DNA from: Coemansia sp. RSA 487
Lineage: Eukaryota > Kickxellomycota > Kickxellomycetes > Kickxellales > Kickxellaceae
NCBI GenBank assembly: GCA_027577595.1
Contig: JANBRJ010000033.1
Coordinates: forward strand, 1-64,000
Reading direction: 5' to 3'
DNA length: 64,000 bases
A program made the translations under genes and the position numbers. Position 1 is the first letter of the stretch; each line of letters begins with the position of its first letter. The notes beneath the pieces were generated by a model, which was given only the letters and a program-made list of their open reading frames with translations, had not been told where the DNA came from and searched no databases. Positions 20,201 through 30,567 of the stretch are shown in pieces.

Positions 20201-20827
20201 GAGATCCTGGTCGACGGCGATCTGCTGAGCTGGGCGTACCTCGAGGCGGGGCTGATCTCAACCATCTCGCTGGTCTTGACGTTCTTTGTCATCCTCAACA
20301 AGCACCACATCTCGCCGCGCCAGGCACGCCTGATGGCCAAAGACACCTCCAAGACGTACTTCAACAAGGACTCTCCGGACTACACGTACAACGGCCGCAC
20401 CTTCACGGGGACGGATCAGTTCTATGCACTCAACGAGGCACGCACGGGGCTCTTGTTCTCGATCTACATCCTGCAGGTCTTCAATCTGTTCATCTGCAAG
20501 GCGCGGTTCCGCCTGCCGTTCGGCAAGTTCATGTTCCGCAACACCCGCACGTTCTACGGGTTTGGCGGCGGGCTGGTCCTGCTTGCTATCGTCACGTACA
20601 TCCCGCCCCTAAACAGCGTGTTTAACAGCAGCTACAAGTCGATCCCGCTGTACTGGCTGATTGCAGTGGGATTTGGGTTCTTTCTTCTTGCGTACGCGAC
20701 CGGACGCATGCTCTTCCTACGCAAGAGCCGTCCCATCAAGTGGAACAACACCATCGAGGGCCTGCACATGCATCCGACCATCTGGAGCACCAGGCACACC
20801 ACAAAGTCCATTGACCTCGACGTATAG
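17240..20827 (+). CDS. P-type ATPase, type IIC (Na/K- or H/K-ATPase alpha-like), two exons
   Basis: Exons 17240-17764 and 17900-20827, phase 0, giving 1150 residues. Residues 1-85 are a hydrophilic Lys/Ala-rich N-terminus. Landmarks are: the TGES actuator loop (about 265), WVPEGLPATVT in M4 (about 376-386), the phosphorylated Asp in DKTGTLT (Asp about 422), KGAPERIL in the nucleotide domain (about 554), and MVTGDHPLTAEAIG. The hinge follows as TGDGVNDSPALKKAD (about 756). The block [38 protein letters not shown] is very close to animal Na,K-ATPase alpha. The tail has the last membrane helices and ends RHTTKSIDLDV. It should move Na, K or H ions across the plasma membrane; the ions cannot be set from sequence. 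No beta-subunit gene is seen nearby. The GC-rich frame creates a long antisense open frame. Confidence 0.93.
17765..17899 (+). other. Intron of P-type ATPase gene
   Basis: 135 bases, GTAAGT donor and GTGTAG acceptor. Without removal the frame ends early. Splicing joins DNKAN to IYMGA, restoring the M2 region. Confidence 0.9.
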
Positions 20828-20943
20828 CTTTAATTTCTTTACTTTCGTTTGATATTTCCTGTTATCCCCCCACCATCTGCTTAAATCCAATCTATTTTGC
20901 CCCAAGACCCGCAATGGATCCATGTGGTATGCTCTAGGAGCAC

Positions 20944-20984
20944 CGATCGCGCAGATCGCGCGGATCGCGCAGATCACGCAGGTC
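20944..20984. repeat. 9-base tandem repeat (GCGCAGATC)n
   Basis: About four and a half units of 9 bases, degenerate at the right end, in the 3' spacer between convergent genes. The last unit touches the stop codon of the PLP enzyme gene. Confidence 0.8.
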
Positions 20985-21774
20985 ACGTAGAGGATACAAC
21001 GGGCGCTACATCAAACATGCCGCGGACAGAGTTCATGCACACCACGCGCCATCCGTTGCGCACGGCTCGCTTAAAGTCGTCGACAGTCACGGCGCCCTCG
21101 ACGATCTGGCCCGACTCGAGCAGATGGCTGCGCATGGTTCCTGCAAGAAGCCCGTCGCGCACCGGCGGAGTCACCAGCCGCATTTCCCCGCCCTTGTTGT
21201 CGCCCACAGGCAGCGAAACTGCAACGTTTGCAATGTTTGCCTCGGTGATGCGCCCATCGGTGTTGTGCAGCAAGACAAGCGACCCTTCCGGGTACGCTTT
21301 GGCTGCTCCTTTGCCAAGCGCACGGGCTGCTGCGGTGTCGTAGATATGCCGGTGCGTTGTTTTGCACGCAACAAACGGCGACGTTTGTAGGTTTTCTGTT
21401 GGCTGCGTGTCGAGGACAAGTCGTGGCATCTGGTGCTGGGATGCAGCGGCATCTGCTGTGGAAGCAATGGGTGCTACTTGGATGTCGAGCGACCCATCGG
21501 CGCTTAGTAAGATGCGCGCACGGCCTCTTTGGAGAGGAGGCTGGTCGGCGGGGAGTGCCTGGCGTAGGCGGGTTTCCGCAGCCGATTGTGTTGCGTGGCC
21601 GACCGGGAACCAGGTGCCGTATGAGTACTTTGCCGCTAGCAGGCGCGCGGAGTGGCGCATGCGGTCCAGGTGTTGGGAGAGAAGCAGCAGCCCGCCGTCA
21701 TGCGTATAGAGCGTCGTTTCGAGGATCTGGAACGACGACGGATCGGGGAGATGCGCGTTCTGTTGGGCAGACAT
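20983..21774 (-). CDS. PLP-dependent class-IV enzyme, aminodeoxychorismate lyase-like
   Basis: 263 residues from the ATG at 21774. The open frame upstream (to 21954) is a Lys/Phe-rich leader that does not look coding. It starts directly with the fold core FQILETTLYTHDGGLLLLSQHLDRM, typical of 4-amino-4-deoxychorismate lyase (PabC, fungal Abz2). The PLP Lys is at about 138 in PFVACKTTHRHIY. The cofactor Glu is at about 178 in DGRITEANIANVAV, and the ring-binding end segment is TPPVRDGLLAGTMRSHLLESG. The reaction releases pyruvate and yields p-aminobenzoate for folate. D-amino-acid or branched-chain aminotransferases share the fold, so the substrate is less certain than the family. It is convergent with the ATPase. 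Confidence 0.8.
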   Translation of the reverse strand: MSAQQNAHLPDPSSFQILETTLYTHDGGLLLLSQHLDRMRHSARLLAAKYSYGTWFPVGHATQSAAETRLRQALPADQPPLQRGRARILLSADGSLDIQVAPIASTADAAASQHQMPRLVLDTQPTENLQTSPFVACKTTHRHIYDTAAARALGKGAAKAYPEGSLVLLHNTDGRITEANIANVAVSLPVGDNKGGEMRLVTPPVRDGLLAGTMRSHLLESGQIVEGAVTVDDFKRAVRNGWRVVCMNSVRGMFDVAPVVSST

Positions 21775-23038
21775 CCTCTTGCTGTGAAATATGGAATCGG
21801 AAGAGGGAGGCGGATCAAGGCCAAGAAATGTGCAAAAGAAAAACAAAAAGCTCAAGAGAAAGCTGAAGGTTTGTGAAGCGTTTTTGCCCAGAGAATCTTT
21901 TTTTTTTTTCTGGCAGTTTGATTTCATCAAAGCGAAATAAAAAATACAAGGCACCGTGAAAAGAAGGCGCTGACAAACTTTTTTCTTTCTCTTCCTTTCC
22001 TCACTTTTTTTTTCTAGCTCACCAAACTTTTAATATTTATTCTTTTACTTCTTACCTATACAGTTCAGGCGTCAAGAGGAAAAATTCGTATGGTCTAGCG
22101 TTGAATCTGAGCAGACGAAAGGAACACCGTATCTTCTACGCCTCTTTTCCTCCCTTCTTTCGTGCACGCATGGTTGGGCTCTTGGATTCTGTCGAGAAAT
22201 AACGTCTGCTATTATTCTCTTTTCTCTGTATAAAGGACAGAAAGTAGATTTTTCTGCTCTATTTCCATCCTTTTATTGTTGGAAAGAATCTTTTATTGCC
22301 TTCTTTGTGTCCGTGCACGGGAGTCTTGGGCTCTGAATCAACGTCTGCACTGCCCTTTCCCTCGTCTTGTCCATCCTTTTGCTTGCGAGAAAGAATAGCG
22401 CTTCTTGTCTTTAGCTCCGATAACAACCGTTTTGCCTCTATTCTGTTTCCCAGTGGTAAGTACAGATATCCCGAGCATTTCTTTTGCACATAACAAACAT
22501 GCCCCTCTATCCGTATATCCGTATCTCCCTCCTCTCCCCTTTCCGCCGCCTTGACATTTGGCCTTATGACTTTTGTGAACCTACTGGGCTTCTTTTTAGG
22601 CTGCCACAATTGTATCTTCCCCCTATTTCTATCTGAACAAATCCTCATTCCCCCCCCGTCTGCTCGCCGCCTCTATTCAACCACGCGGCATGCTGCGGCC
22701 ACTTTTGCACTTTTCAGGATCTTTTGTGTATTTCAGCTGGAGCCACCAACGCCTATTTTTTTCTACTGTCCTCATCCTAGGTTCTCTATTTCTTTTACTT
22801 CTCTCGACAGCCGGGACCTCCTCATTCATCTTCTTCATTTCTATTTCTCCGACCTGCCCGTTACTGACTATTCTCCTCTGGCTTTTTTCTCTATTTATTC
22901 CCACATAATCTATCTATAGCCGTTTCACAGGAAAGCGCATCCCTCCAGCTGGCCCTTGCATATTTTTGCCTGCATATTCTAGGCAAACATACAAGTGACA
23001 ACGTGTCAGAAATATACACAGCGGCAGGAAAAGAAGGA
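21775..23038. other. Divergent intergenic region
   Basis: About 1.26 kb, strongly pyrimidine-rich on the plus strand (22.2-22.9 kb), probably promoter and leader of the EST1-like gene. A 129-codon minus-strand open frame at 22259-22648 is Lys-rich and has no recognisable motif; I do not call it. Confidence 0.45.
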
Positions 23039-24172
23039 ATGGCCGGCATGGAATCTATTGTCGTGCGCCAGCAGCAGCAGCAGCAGCAGCAGAACCATCA
23101 TCATCAGCAGCAGCGCTCTACACTGTCGCAGATTCGCGATGTATCGCAGGCAACCAGCACTGCAGATCTTACTAAGATGATCCGTCAGGCGAGTGATGCC
23201 CTCGATGCCGAGATGCGCGCACCCAACGCAAATTACTTTGCACCAAGCATTGAGGCTTTGCGCAGCGACTGTCTTGAGCTGTTCCGCAGGCTGCTTGTCC
23301 GCAACCCCTACTCGTCGCACCGCAAGGACATCGCCAGCAAAATGTGGTTCCGCGTCATCTACCCGCCCATCGAGCAGTACCGCGCAAACATCAAGCAGCT
23401 AGAAACCATTCTCCACGCCGCCAGCAGCTCAAGCGTGCCTCATTCGTCCTCATCCTCATCCTCGTCAACAGCTCTTTCGTCGTTGGCTGCAAACGCTCAC
23501 ACGATAAGAGACTCAGCCACCGACTCCGCCAAGCAAGACACTATTACCATTCGCAAGGAGCTGTCCAGGTGGCGTGCGCGCTTTCAAACGTTCTTGCAGG
23601 CGTCAGCTGGCTTATTACTAAGGATGATTGTTGAGCTGGCGGAGGCGCATGCGCTGGTGGCGACAGGTTCCCTGGATTGCTTGGCAGGCTGTGCGCTGGA
23701 TGCCCGCACACTTGCAACCCACGTGTATGGCTTTGACTTTGTCGATTGTCTGCGTTCGGAGCTCCACCCGGCACTCAGCTCCGTGCAACGAGCCACGCTG
23801 GCAATCATCTCAAAGCTGCTGACCCATCTGGGCGACTTGTCGAGGTACCGCATCCTTTACACGAGCAAAAAGCAACATCAGCATCAGGTGTCTAATGCTA
23901 CTGCCAGGGATAATGTGGGCAGTAGCAGCAATAGTACAGGTGATGTCTGGTGGGCAGCCAAGAACTTTTACCGCGCAGCCATCAAAATTGCCCCGCATCG
24001 CGGTCAGCCACACAACCAGATCGCTGTCATCTACGGCTACGAGAAGAACACGCTTGATGGAACCTTCCACTACTACCGTGCTCTTTCTGCCCAGTACGAC
24101 TTTATCTCCTCACAGTCCAACCTGCGAACCATCCTCGAGAACGCGCTGCGCGTCATCGACGGCTCAGCCGAT

Positions 24173-24210
<38 letters not shown>

Positions 24211-27200
24211 CACGCAGCAGAGACAGGAAAAGAGACGGATTCGATCTCGGGCCAGTGCCAAGAACGTTGGTGGCTCCGACGACAGCGCTGACGTCGGGTA
24301 TGCATACTATGACAAACACATATACGTACGCTTCAACCATCTGCGCTATTTGTTTGCCCACCATCTGCCTACGCCGGCCCAGATTGCAGCACTGGGCTTA
24401 GGAAATGCCACTGGCCTGGCCACGGCGGGACGCGCGGTAATAACAACCGCGATGCAGGAGCACATATCTTCAGAGATCATTCAAGCTTGCGAAAAGTTTA
24501 CTCATGGCGCAAAATCTGGGCTTATTGACGAAAGACAGGCTCTTATGGTGCAGGCAATACACTTGTTCGAGCAGCAGCAGCTCAGCTGCCTCAATGCCAA
24601 TGCCAAGGAGACGAGTCTGCACGAGCCAGTGTTTGCCAGATTATCTGCAGATTTGACTATGCGCGTCGCCGAACACCTGTGCTTTGGCATCAACCGATCG
24701 ATTTCCGACGCAATTGGATCACAAAAGGGCGGAGGCAACAGCAACACAGCACGCCTGTCGATCAAAAGCCCGTCAGATCTGCTTTCAAACCCGAGCCGAC
24801 GGACAATTCCTCTGCTTGTGCAGACCCTTATGTGGACCGTATCTGCGTGCGTTCGCGTCGTCAAGGACTCGACGTCCAGAGACTACCTGGCAGCCCACGG
24901 CGGCGCACCGATCACCGAGCTGAAATCGCAGGTGTTCAATGTTATACGCGAATGCGGGCTTTTGGCCAACATGCGGAAGCTTCGCGCGGCAATGGAGCAG
25001 GCGCACGCAAAGATCAGCAGACGCTCGCCGCTCACAGCGCCGGTGACGTGGAAGGGCACGCTGGCGTCGATGGACAACCTGACTCACCACATTTGGACCC
25101 TGTCGATCGCATCTGGCGGCACAGCTGCGCAGCGTGGATACGAGCCAGAGCTTTTGGCAGGCTGGCAGCTGCCCGATGGCTCTGTGTGGGGTAGACTGCC
25201 TCCCACTGAACGGCCAGAGCACTTGAAACAGCGCCCGCTATTCACACATGCCGATATAAGCGAGGACACTCGGTTGTTGGCGCTATGGAAGCAGCTATAC
25301 TGGCTATTGTCTGTCTCCTTGGATGCGATTCCTATGGTTCTCGATATCGTCGACCGCGAAGAAAAGGTACGGCAAACAGCCAAGATGCAGTCGGAGGTTA
25401 AGGACGGGTTTGAACAGCGGGTCCGCAATGAGCAAGAAAACGGCGGGGCTCTGGGTGAGAGTGCGCTTGAGGACGATGGAGAAGACAGCGAATTCAACGA
25501 CGACGACGATGCTGAAAACGAAACTATTTGCTTCCAGGGTCGACCACAGTGGCAGAGCCAGTCGTCGGTTGCTGCTGCGCCTGTAATTGCAGAGGTCGCC
25601 AGTATCCCACAGGTGCCTCGGCAGCCTGGAGCAGCAAACACAACATCACCGCTATCCTCGGATAGCAATTCAGTTGCAGCAGGGCCTTCACGACTGCCAG
25701 CCGAGTCGCAAGCATCTGTACCACCAACCCCGCAGATGAGTCAGCAGCAACAGCCATGCAAAATGCAACGAGTGCCGTCTGCGCCACGTGTTCCCGAGCA
25801 GCTTCTTGCACATCTATGGCGCGCGGCTGTGCAGCAGCAGGAGCAGGGTTCGCTAGAGGATGTCGAGTCGGAAAGCACCGAATCGGCTATGCGGTTGATT
25901 GAGCAGATGGAGCTAGCCAAGGAGACGCGGAACCTCTCTACAGCCTTAAGCAGCGGAAACTCTTCAAATATCCAATCGGCAGCTCTTTCGCCCGAAATGC
26001 CGGCATACTATATCCGGCCAAGTCTTAGTGCTGGTGCCATTGGATCGCGATTCCAAGGATCTGCTATTGCTGCAGCGACGGCTCTGCCGTCTGCATCTGC
26101 TGCAAACAGCAACAGCATTGCGCAACAGCAACAGCAACAGCAACAGCACCCGCAACAGCGACAGCTACAGCACCTGGACCAGCACCAGCAACTGCCCCCG
26201 CTANNNNNNNNNNACCCCCCGCACCAGCAACAGCAACCGCAACCCCACCAGCGCCCGCATCAAACGCCACCCGCAGGCCCGCCTGCCGGATCGATGTCGC
26301 CTGACGATGTCTATAGAACTCGGCAGCAGATATCAGCAGTTACGTCGGCTCTGTACTCACCACAGCTTTTACCGCTCAGTACAATCGGTAGCGACAGTAG
26401 TGGTTACACGGGCGGCAGCAACACTAGCAATACTGCAATGGACGCGTGGCAGCAGTACCAAATAGAGCATCAGCGCAAACTGGCACTTCGGCAACAGCTT
26501 GACCATCAGCAAAAGCTCCAGCAGCAGCTCCAGCAGCAGCTGCTTGGCCAGCGGATGACGATGTTCCAAGGCAACAGCAGTAGTGGGCTCACAAGCCAAC
26601 AGCAGCAGTCGGTGGGTATGGTGGTGAGCGCAGCAGATCAGATGGATATGACAACTGCGTCGGTCGTGAATATGGCACTATCTGCGCCCAACGAAAAGCA
26701 GCAGCAACAATCCAGCGACTTGTCTTCTGTGTATAGCGCGTATGGCAACTTTAGCGCAGGGGGAGGAACTCGCCATGTTTTGGGCGCTTACATGGTCCCT
26801 ACTTCAAACAACAACAGCAACAACAATGGCACCAACGGCACCAGTAGTGGTGTTTGGCCAGAAGTGTCAGCAGCAGTAGTGCCACCAACTGGTTTCTATC
26901 AGTTCCCAGTATACCCTGGGCAGCAGGTGCAGAGCTACCAGGGCCAACAGATGGTCGCTTTGCCGCCTGTAGCACATTCGGTCTCTTATCCGCATTCGCA
27001 GCCAGGAAACATGGTGCCGCCAGGAGCTGCTACCATAGGTAACACCAGCATGAATGCGCCGTCGTCGGTGTATCCGTGGGCGTCTCCAATGCTGGCCTCG
27101 GCCCAGGTACCTCCTGGCCCGTCGACCCGAGACAACAGTACCAACAACAGCAACAACAGCAACAGTAACAGCAACAGCAATTCTATTAACTTATCATCAT

Positions 27201-27334
27201 TGGTTGGGTACTTGTCCCCGATTCTGGATCAGAAGAATCTACCACAGCAGCACAGCTACCACCACCACCATCAGCAGCAGCAGTATCAGTATCCTATCGC
27301 TGGTGCACCATCAGGCTCGGCGACGCATGGCTAA
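23039..27334 (+). CDS. EST1: EST1/SMG7-like protein with poly-Gln tracts
   Basis: About 1431 residues from the first ATG. The N-terminal half has the Est1/SMG5-7 pattern: a 14-3-3-like TPR array with SHRKDIASKMWFRVIYPPIEQYR, then LGDLSRYRILYTSK. About residue 304 starts WWAAKNFYRAAIKIAPHRGQPHNQIAVIYGYE, and KNTLDGTFHYYRALS follows; this is the most conserved stretch of the family. A DNA/RNA-binding helical domain runs on to about residue 780. The rest is low complexity: an acidic patch (about 815), then Gln/Ser/Asn/His-rich sequence. Such proteins act in nonsense-mediated decay (binding phospho-Upf1) or at telomerase. No C-terminal PIN domain is seen, so it resembles SMG7/Est1 rather than SMG6. 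CAG runs near 23070, 24175 and 26120 encode Gln. A 10-N gap lies inside the coding sequence. Confidence 0.8.
26204..26213. other. Assembly gap of 10 N inside the EST1-like gene
   Basis: Lies in a CAA/CAG/CCG-rich repeat. The size of exactly 10 may be a placeholder. The frame continues correctly across it only if the true gap is 10 modulo 3. Confidence 0.95.
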
Positions 27335-27490
27335 AAGGAGTATGTTTTTTCTTTTTCACCCTATCTTTTAGTACCTGGGTAATCTGTTTTATATAAAAAA
27401 TTGTGTAAAAGGTGGTTCTGTGTTTGTATTGTATGTCCGTGATTAGTAGTGGATTGTATTTTATTGGAGAACATGTAGAAGCATTGGCGC

Positions 27491-29326
27491 TCATTGCTTT
27501 GACAGCAATTTTGCCGAGAATTGGAACACCTTGACGACGCTTCGGGCCTTGACTTTTGCCCAGCGACCCAGCCTTGGCTCCTGGCCAACAGCAGCAGCAA
27601 GCACGATCTCTCTGTTGGGCGACAGCGCATCAGCCGGCGACAGCTCACAGACGGAAAGGCCGTTGACATATCCAGCAACGGGGATCACGTTGATGAGATC
27701 AAAGCCGGTGGCCTTTCCCGGACGCATCTGCCACATCCTGACAAAGCCGTCGGATGACGCAGAGAAGAACAGGTCAGTGAATGGGACAGACGCCAGAGCT
27801 GTGATCCAGCGCGGGCGCACAGGGTCGGTTCTTGCACTGGTATCAAGTGCATCGGCGTCTTCGAGATCCGCGGCAGAGCTGTTTGTGTCTGGGTGCACGC
27901 CATGCGCCACGTGGTGGATGAAGCTAGGCTTCTTTTTGTGTGTGCTCCACAGCGAAAGGGCACCCGAGTCGCCGCCTGTGACAAAGGTCTCCTCGTCGAT
28001 CATTGCCACCACATCGACGCATTGTTCGTGGAGCTCGGTCTCGTCTCGCGCGAGCCGTCTTGCCAGGTCCTTGTGCTCCTCGGCATCGCCCTTGGCCTGC
28101 GGGTTGGTTTCTCTCAGCGCCTTTGCCTTTGCTATCGCGATGGCTGCAGGCGAGCCGTCATCCGCCGCCATTTCGCCCGCTTGGTGGTTGGCCTTTTCGT
28201 CTTCTTTGAGCATTTTGGTCAGCTTGCGCTGGTCGGTTGCGGCGCCGGCCCTGAAGACCAGCTGCGAGTCCTCGGTGATTTTCCACAGTCTGAGCGTCCG
28301 GTCGCGGCCGCCTGCAGTCACCGCCTGCTCGCGCCGCAGCGCATCTATGGCGACTGCGCCGTCCTGATGGCCAAACAGCGTATCCATGTACCCCATCTCA
28401 TCAATGTTCCATAGCTTGACCATCCGGTCAGCAGAGCACGAATACAGCTGGTTGATTCCGCGGCGGAAGACAAGCCCAGTGACTGCGTCCTTGTGCTGGT
28501 GGAAGACTCCCAAGTGCTCGTCGCCGCCAACGGACCAAACATGGATGCGGCGGTCGCGCCCGCCTGTCGCCACGTATTTGCCATCGCTGCTGACGGCAAC
28601 TGCCAGGATGTGGTCGCAGTGGCCGAGTGCGTGGTTGATTGGCGTCGGTTGCTTCTTCTTCTGTCCGCGGAATGTTGCCAGCTTGCGCCCCGTCTCCCGC
28701 TCCCACTTGACCAGCGACCCGTCCTTTGATCCGCTGTACACGAACCGCCCGTCTGGCGTGACTGCCACGCAGGTGACCGGCAGCCGGTGCCCGTTTCGCA
28801 AAACACGGTACCTGGTCGACGGCGTCCCCTCGGCTGCTGCTGAAGCCGTGAGCTGCTCTATGGGTCGTGCAAGGCTGCTTGCTATCCGCCGGTTCCACCT
28901 CCCCAACCTCTCTTGCGCATCCGTCATCAACCTATCTGCGATCAGGTCGCGGTCAATCTGCGCCGCATCGTATTCATCGTCCGTACCACCGCCCGTAGTC
29001 GCCTCCTGCACCTTGCTAATGTACTCCTTGGCCAAACGCAGCCTCTTGTCTGCCGCAGTCTCTAAAAACTCGTCGTCATCTTCCGAGGACTGGTCAGTTG
29101 CTGCTTCATCTCCGTACGTGTGTTCCAGGTTATCGATATCTCCGATCTGGTCATCATTGTCATCTGAATCATCATCAACGGCGCTTCTTCTTCCGTTTGC
29201 TTTTCTTGTCGTCGTCGTCGTCGTCGTCGTCGTGGATGCTCTTCCTCCAGGTGCTAGTTTTTTCCCATTCCGCTGACGCTTGTGTGGTCTTGTCACTCCT
29301 TGTGCGAGAAAACGATCCTTTGCCAT
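27491..29326 (-). CDS. RRP9: U3 snoRNP WD40 protein Rrp9 (U3-55K)
   Basis: 611 residues. The basic/acidic N-terminus (1-135) includes a run of Thr encoded by ACG/ACA repeats and an acidic DDDSDDNDDQ patch. RLRLAKEYISKVQEA and DRDLIADRLMTDAQERLGRWNRRIA match the Rrp9 region before the propeller. WD repeats follow with GHRLPVTCVAVTPDGRFVYSGSKDGSLVKW, GHCDHILAVAVSSDGKYVATGGRDRRIHVW, HQHKDAVTGLVFRRG, and GHQDGAVAIDALRREQAVTAGGRDRTLRLW, the last close to yeast and human Rrp9. After that blade there is a charged insertion of about 75 residues before CVDVVAMIDEETFVTGGDSGALSLW. Rrp9 binds the box B/C motif of U3 snoRNA in the nucleolus for 18S rRNA processing. Confidence 0.92.
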   Translation of the reverse strand: MAKDRFLAQGVTRPHKRQRNGKKLAPGGRASTTTTTTTTTRKANGRRSAVDDDSDDNDDQIGDIDNLEHTYGDEAATDQSSEDDDEFLETAADKRLRLAKEYISKVQEATTGGGTDDEYDAAQIDRDLIADRLMTDAQERLGRWNRRIASSLARPIEQLTASAAAEGTPSTRYRVLRNGHRLPVTCVAVTPDGRFVYSGSKDGSLVKWERETGRKLATFRGQKKKQPTPINHALGHCDHILAVAVSSDGKYVATGGRDRRIHVWSVGGDEHLGVFHQHKDAVTGLVFRRGINQLYSCSADRMVKLWNIDEMGYMDTLFGHQDGAVAIDALRREQAVTAGGRDRTLRLWKITEDSQLVFRAGAATDQRKLTKMLKEDEKANHQAGEMAADDGSPAAIAIAKAKALRETNPQAKGDAEEHKDLARRLARDETELHEQCVDVVAMIDEETFVTGGDSGALSLWSTHKKKPSFIHHVAHGVHPDTNSSAADLEDADALDTSARTDPVRPRWITALASVPFTDLFFSASSDGFVRMWQMRPGKATGFDLINVIPVAGYVNGLSVCELSPADALSPNREIVLAAAVGQEPRLGRWAKVKARSVVKVFQFSAKLLSKQ

Positions 29327-29649
29327 TTTTCTTCTCTTATTTTGTGTTGGTCGAATATTGAGCCAGAGTAAACAACATCAAGTTAGTATTTTATGTAATT
29401 TTATAATAGGCTCACTCTGGAAATGCAATAAAAAAAGAAAGGAAAGTTTGGTAACTTTTAAAAGCTAAGAAAATTTTCAACCCAAGAAAAAAAAAGAAAA
29501 AGGAAAAAAATTGTAAAGCTGCTGATCACGATCAATCGATCAGATCTGAACTACACAACGTATGCAACTTTCGTGTACCTTTACAATATTCTGCACAGAA
29601 ATAAAAGACAGCTTGCATTTAGGTTGTGGCTTGAGCTGTTTTCCAGATC
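29327..29649. other. Spacer with Rrp9 promoter
   Basis: About 320 bases, A-rich. It holds the Rrp9 upstream region and the 3' end of the next minus-strand gene. No gene is seen. Confidence 0.45.
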
Positions 29650-30567
29650 CTATGGTTCATGGATCTCGCCACCATTATTGCTGAAGCGTTTGATAATTTC
29701 GGTAAATTCCTTATCAAGTATTTCATTTTCCCATTTATTGTTTATTACAAGTGGCTCATTTACCTTTCTTCTTAATGGGTAGTCAAATAGCACAAGCGCT
29801 ATAAACCCAACAATCATCGGCAGGTAGCTGAGCAAGAAGAACATGACTTGGCTGCTACGTGCGGGATTGTCCAACTGTACAAAAGTCCGTGCAAACATAA
29901 ACCCGTTCCAGATGAAGCCAAGTACCGCAAACACGACAACAAGTAATATTCTGCACAGTGATAGATGAGCACGGACAGTACGCATGTAATAGATATACAA
30001 AGATACGTTGTAGGTAAAGAGCGCCAACATAATTCCAAGAGCTGCTTGTATGCATCTCAGTCCAGTGGATGTATTATTGTTGTGCGGGTGGAACATGAGC
30101 ACTGCGCCGCCTATGTACAGAGCAAATAATGACATGCTGGTTATAAAACTGATAACCAAGTATATTATTCCCCTTTTGCGGGTCATTGGCTGGAAGTCGG
30201 TGCTAATAAGATGCCCATTCATTGTCACTGCTCCACATAGGCCGCTCCCACTATAGTAGTTGAATATCATCGATGCTATGTACAGAGCTGTCTTATCGCC
30301 AGCATTCAAAGTAATCGCTGCACGCAGAAACATACTCAAGCCAAGACAAAGTATTGTTATACCCAAAGCTACCCTTCCGACTCTTGAATTATATGCATTT
30401 TGACTCCTTAGCATTTGCACAATGCCAAGCACGGCCATCAGAGAACCGAGCACCCAAAGGGGCACGGCTGCTGGCTTTTTAACAAGCCAGTCGCGCACAT
30501 TGGTACATGCGCTGTCGGGGCAGTATATGTTGTTTATACCAGGAAGGGAAGCAAACTCGGTGGTCAT
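29650..30567 (-). CDS. Seven-transmembrane protein, unassigned
   Basis: 305 residues from the ATG at 30567. Seven hydrophobic helices can be marked: about 33-53 (VPLWVLGSLMAVLGIVQML), 65-85, 92-115, 133-160, 175-200, 206-230 and 240-262. The short N-terminus has two cysteines (YCPDSACTN), which may form a disulphide outside the cell. The C-terminal tail is short, charged and cytoplasmic. The topology resembles fungal seven-helix families such as RTA1-like exporters and receptor-like proteins. I see no decisive motif of either, so no function is assigned. It is AT-rich compared with housekeeping neighbours. Confidence 0.7.
   Translation of the reverse strand: MTTEFASLPGINNIYCPDSACTNVRDWLVKKPAAVPLWVLGSLMAVLGIVQMLRSQNAYNSRVGRVALGITILCLGLSMFLRAAITLNAGDKTALYIASMIFNYYSGSGLCGAVTMNGHLISTDFQPMTRKRGIIYLVISFITSMSLFALYIGGAVLMFHPHNNNTSTGLRCIQAALGIMLALFTYNVSLYIYYMRTVRAHLSLCRILLVVVFAVLGFIWNGFMFARTFVQLDNPARSSQVMFFLLSYLPMIVGFIALVLFDYPLRRKVNEPLVINNKWENEILDKEFTEIIKRFSNNGGEIHEP

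Noticed and set aside
22259-22648. 129-codon Lys-rich minus-strand frame
   Set aside because: Explained by the pyrimidine-rich plus-strand leader; no motif, and its start is not supported by a promoter.
28386-29276. 296-codon plus-strand frame over RRP9
   Set aside because: Ser/Pro-rich antisense of a clear WD40 gene, with no independent motif.
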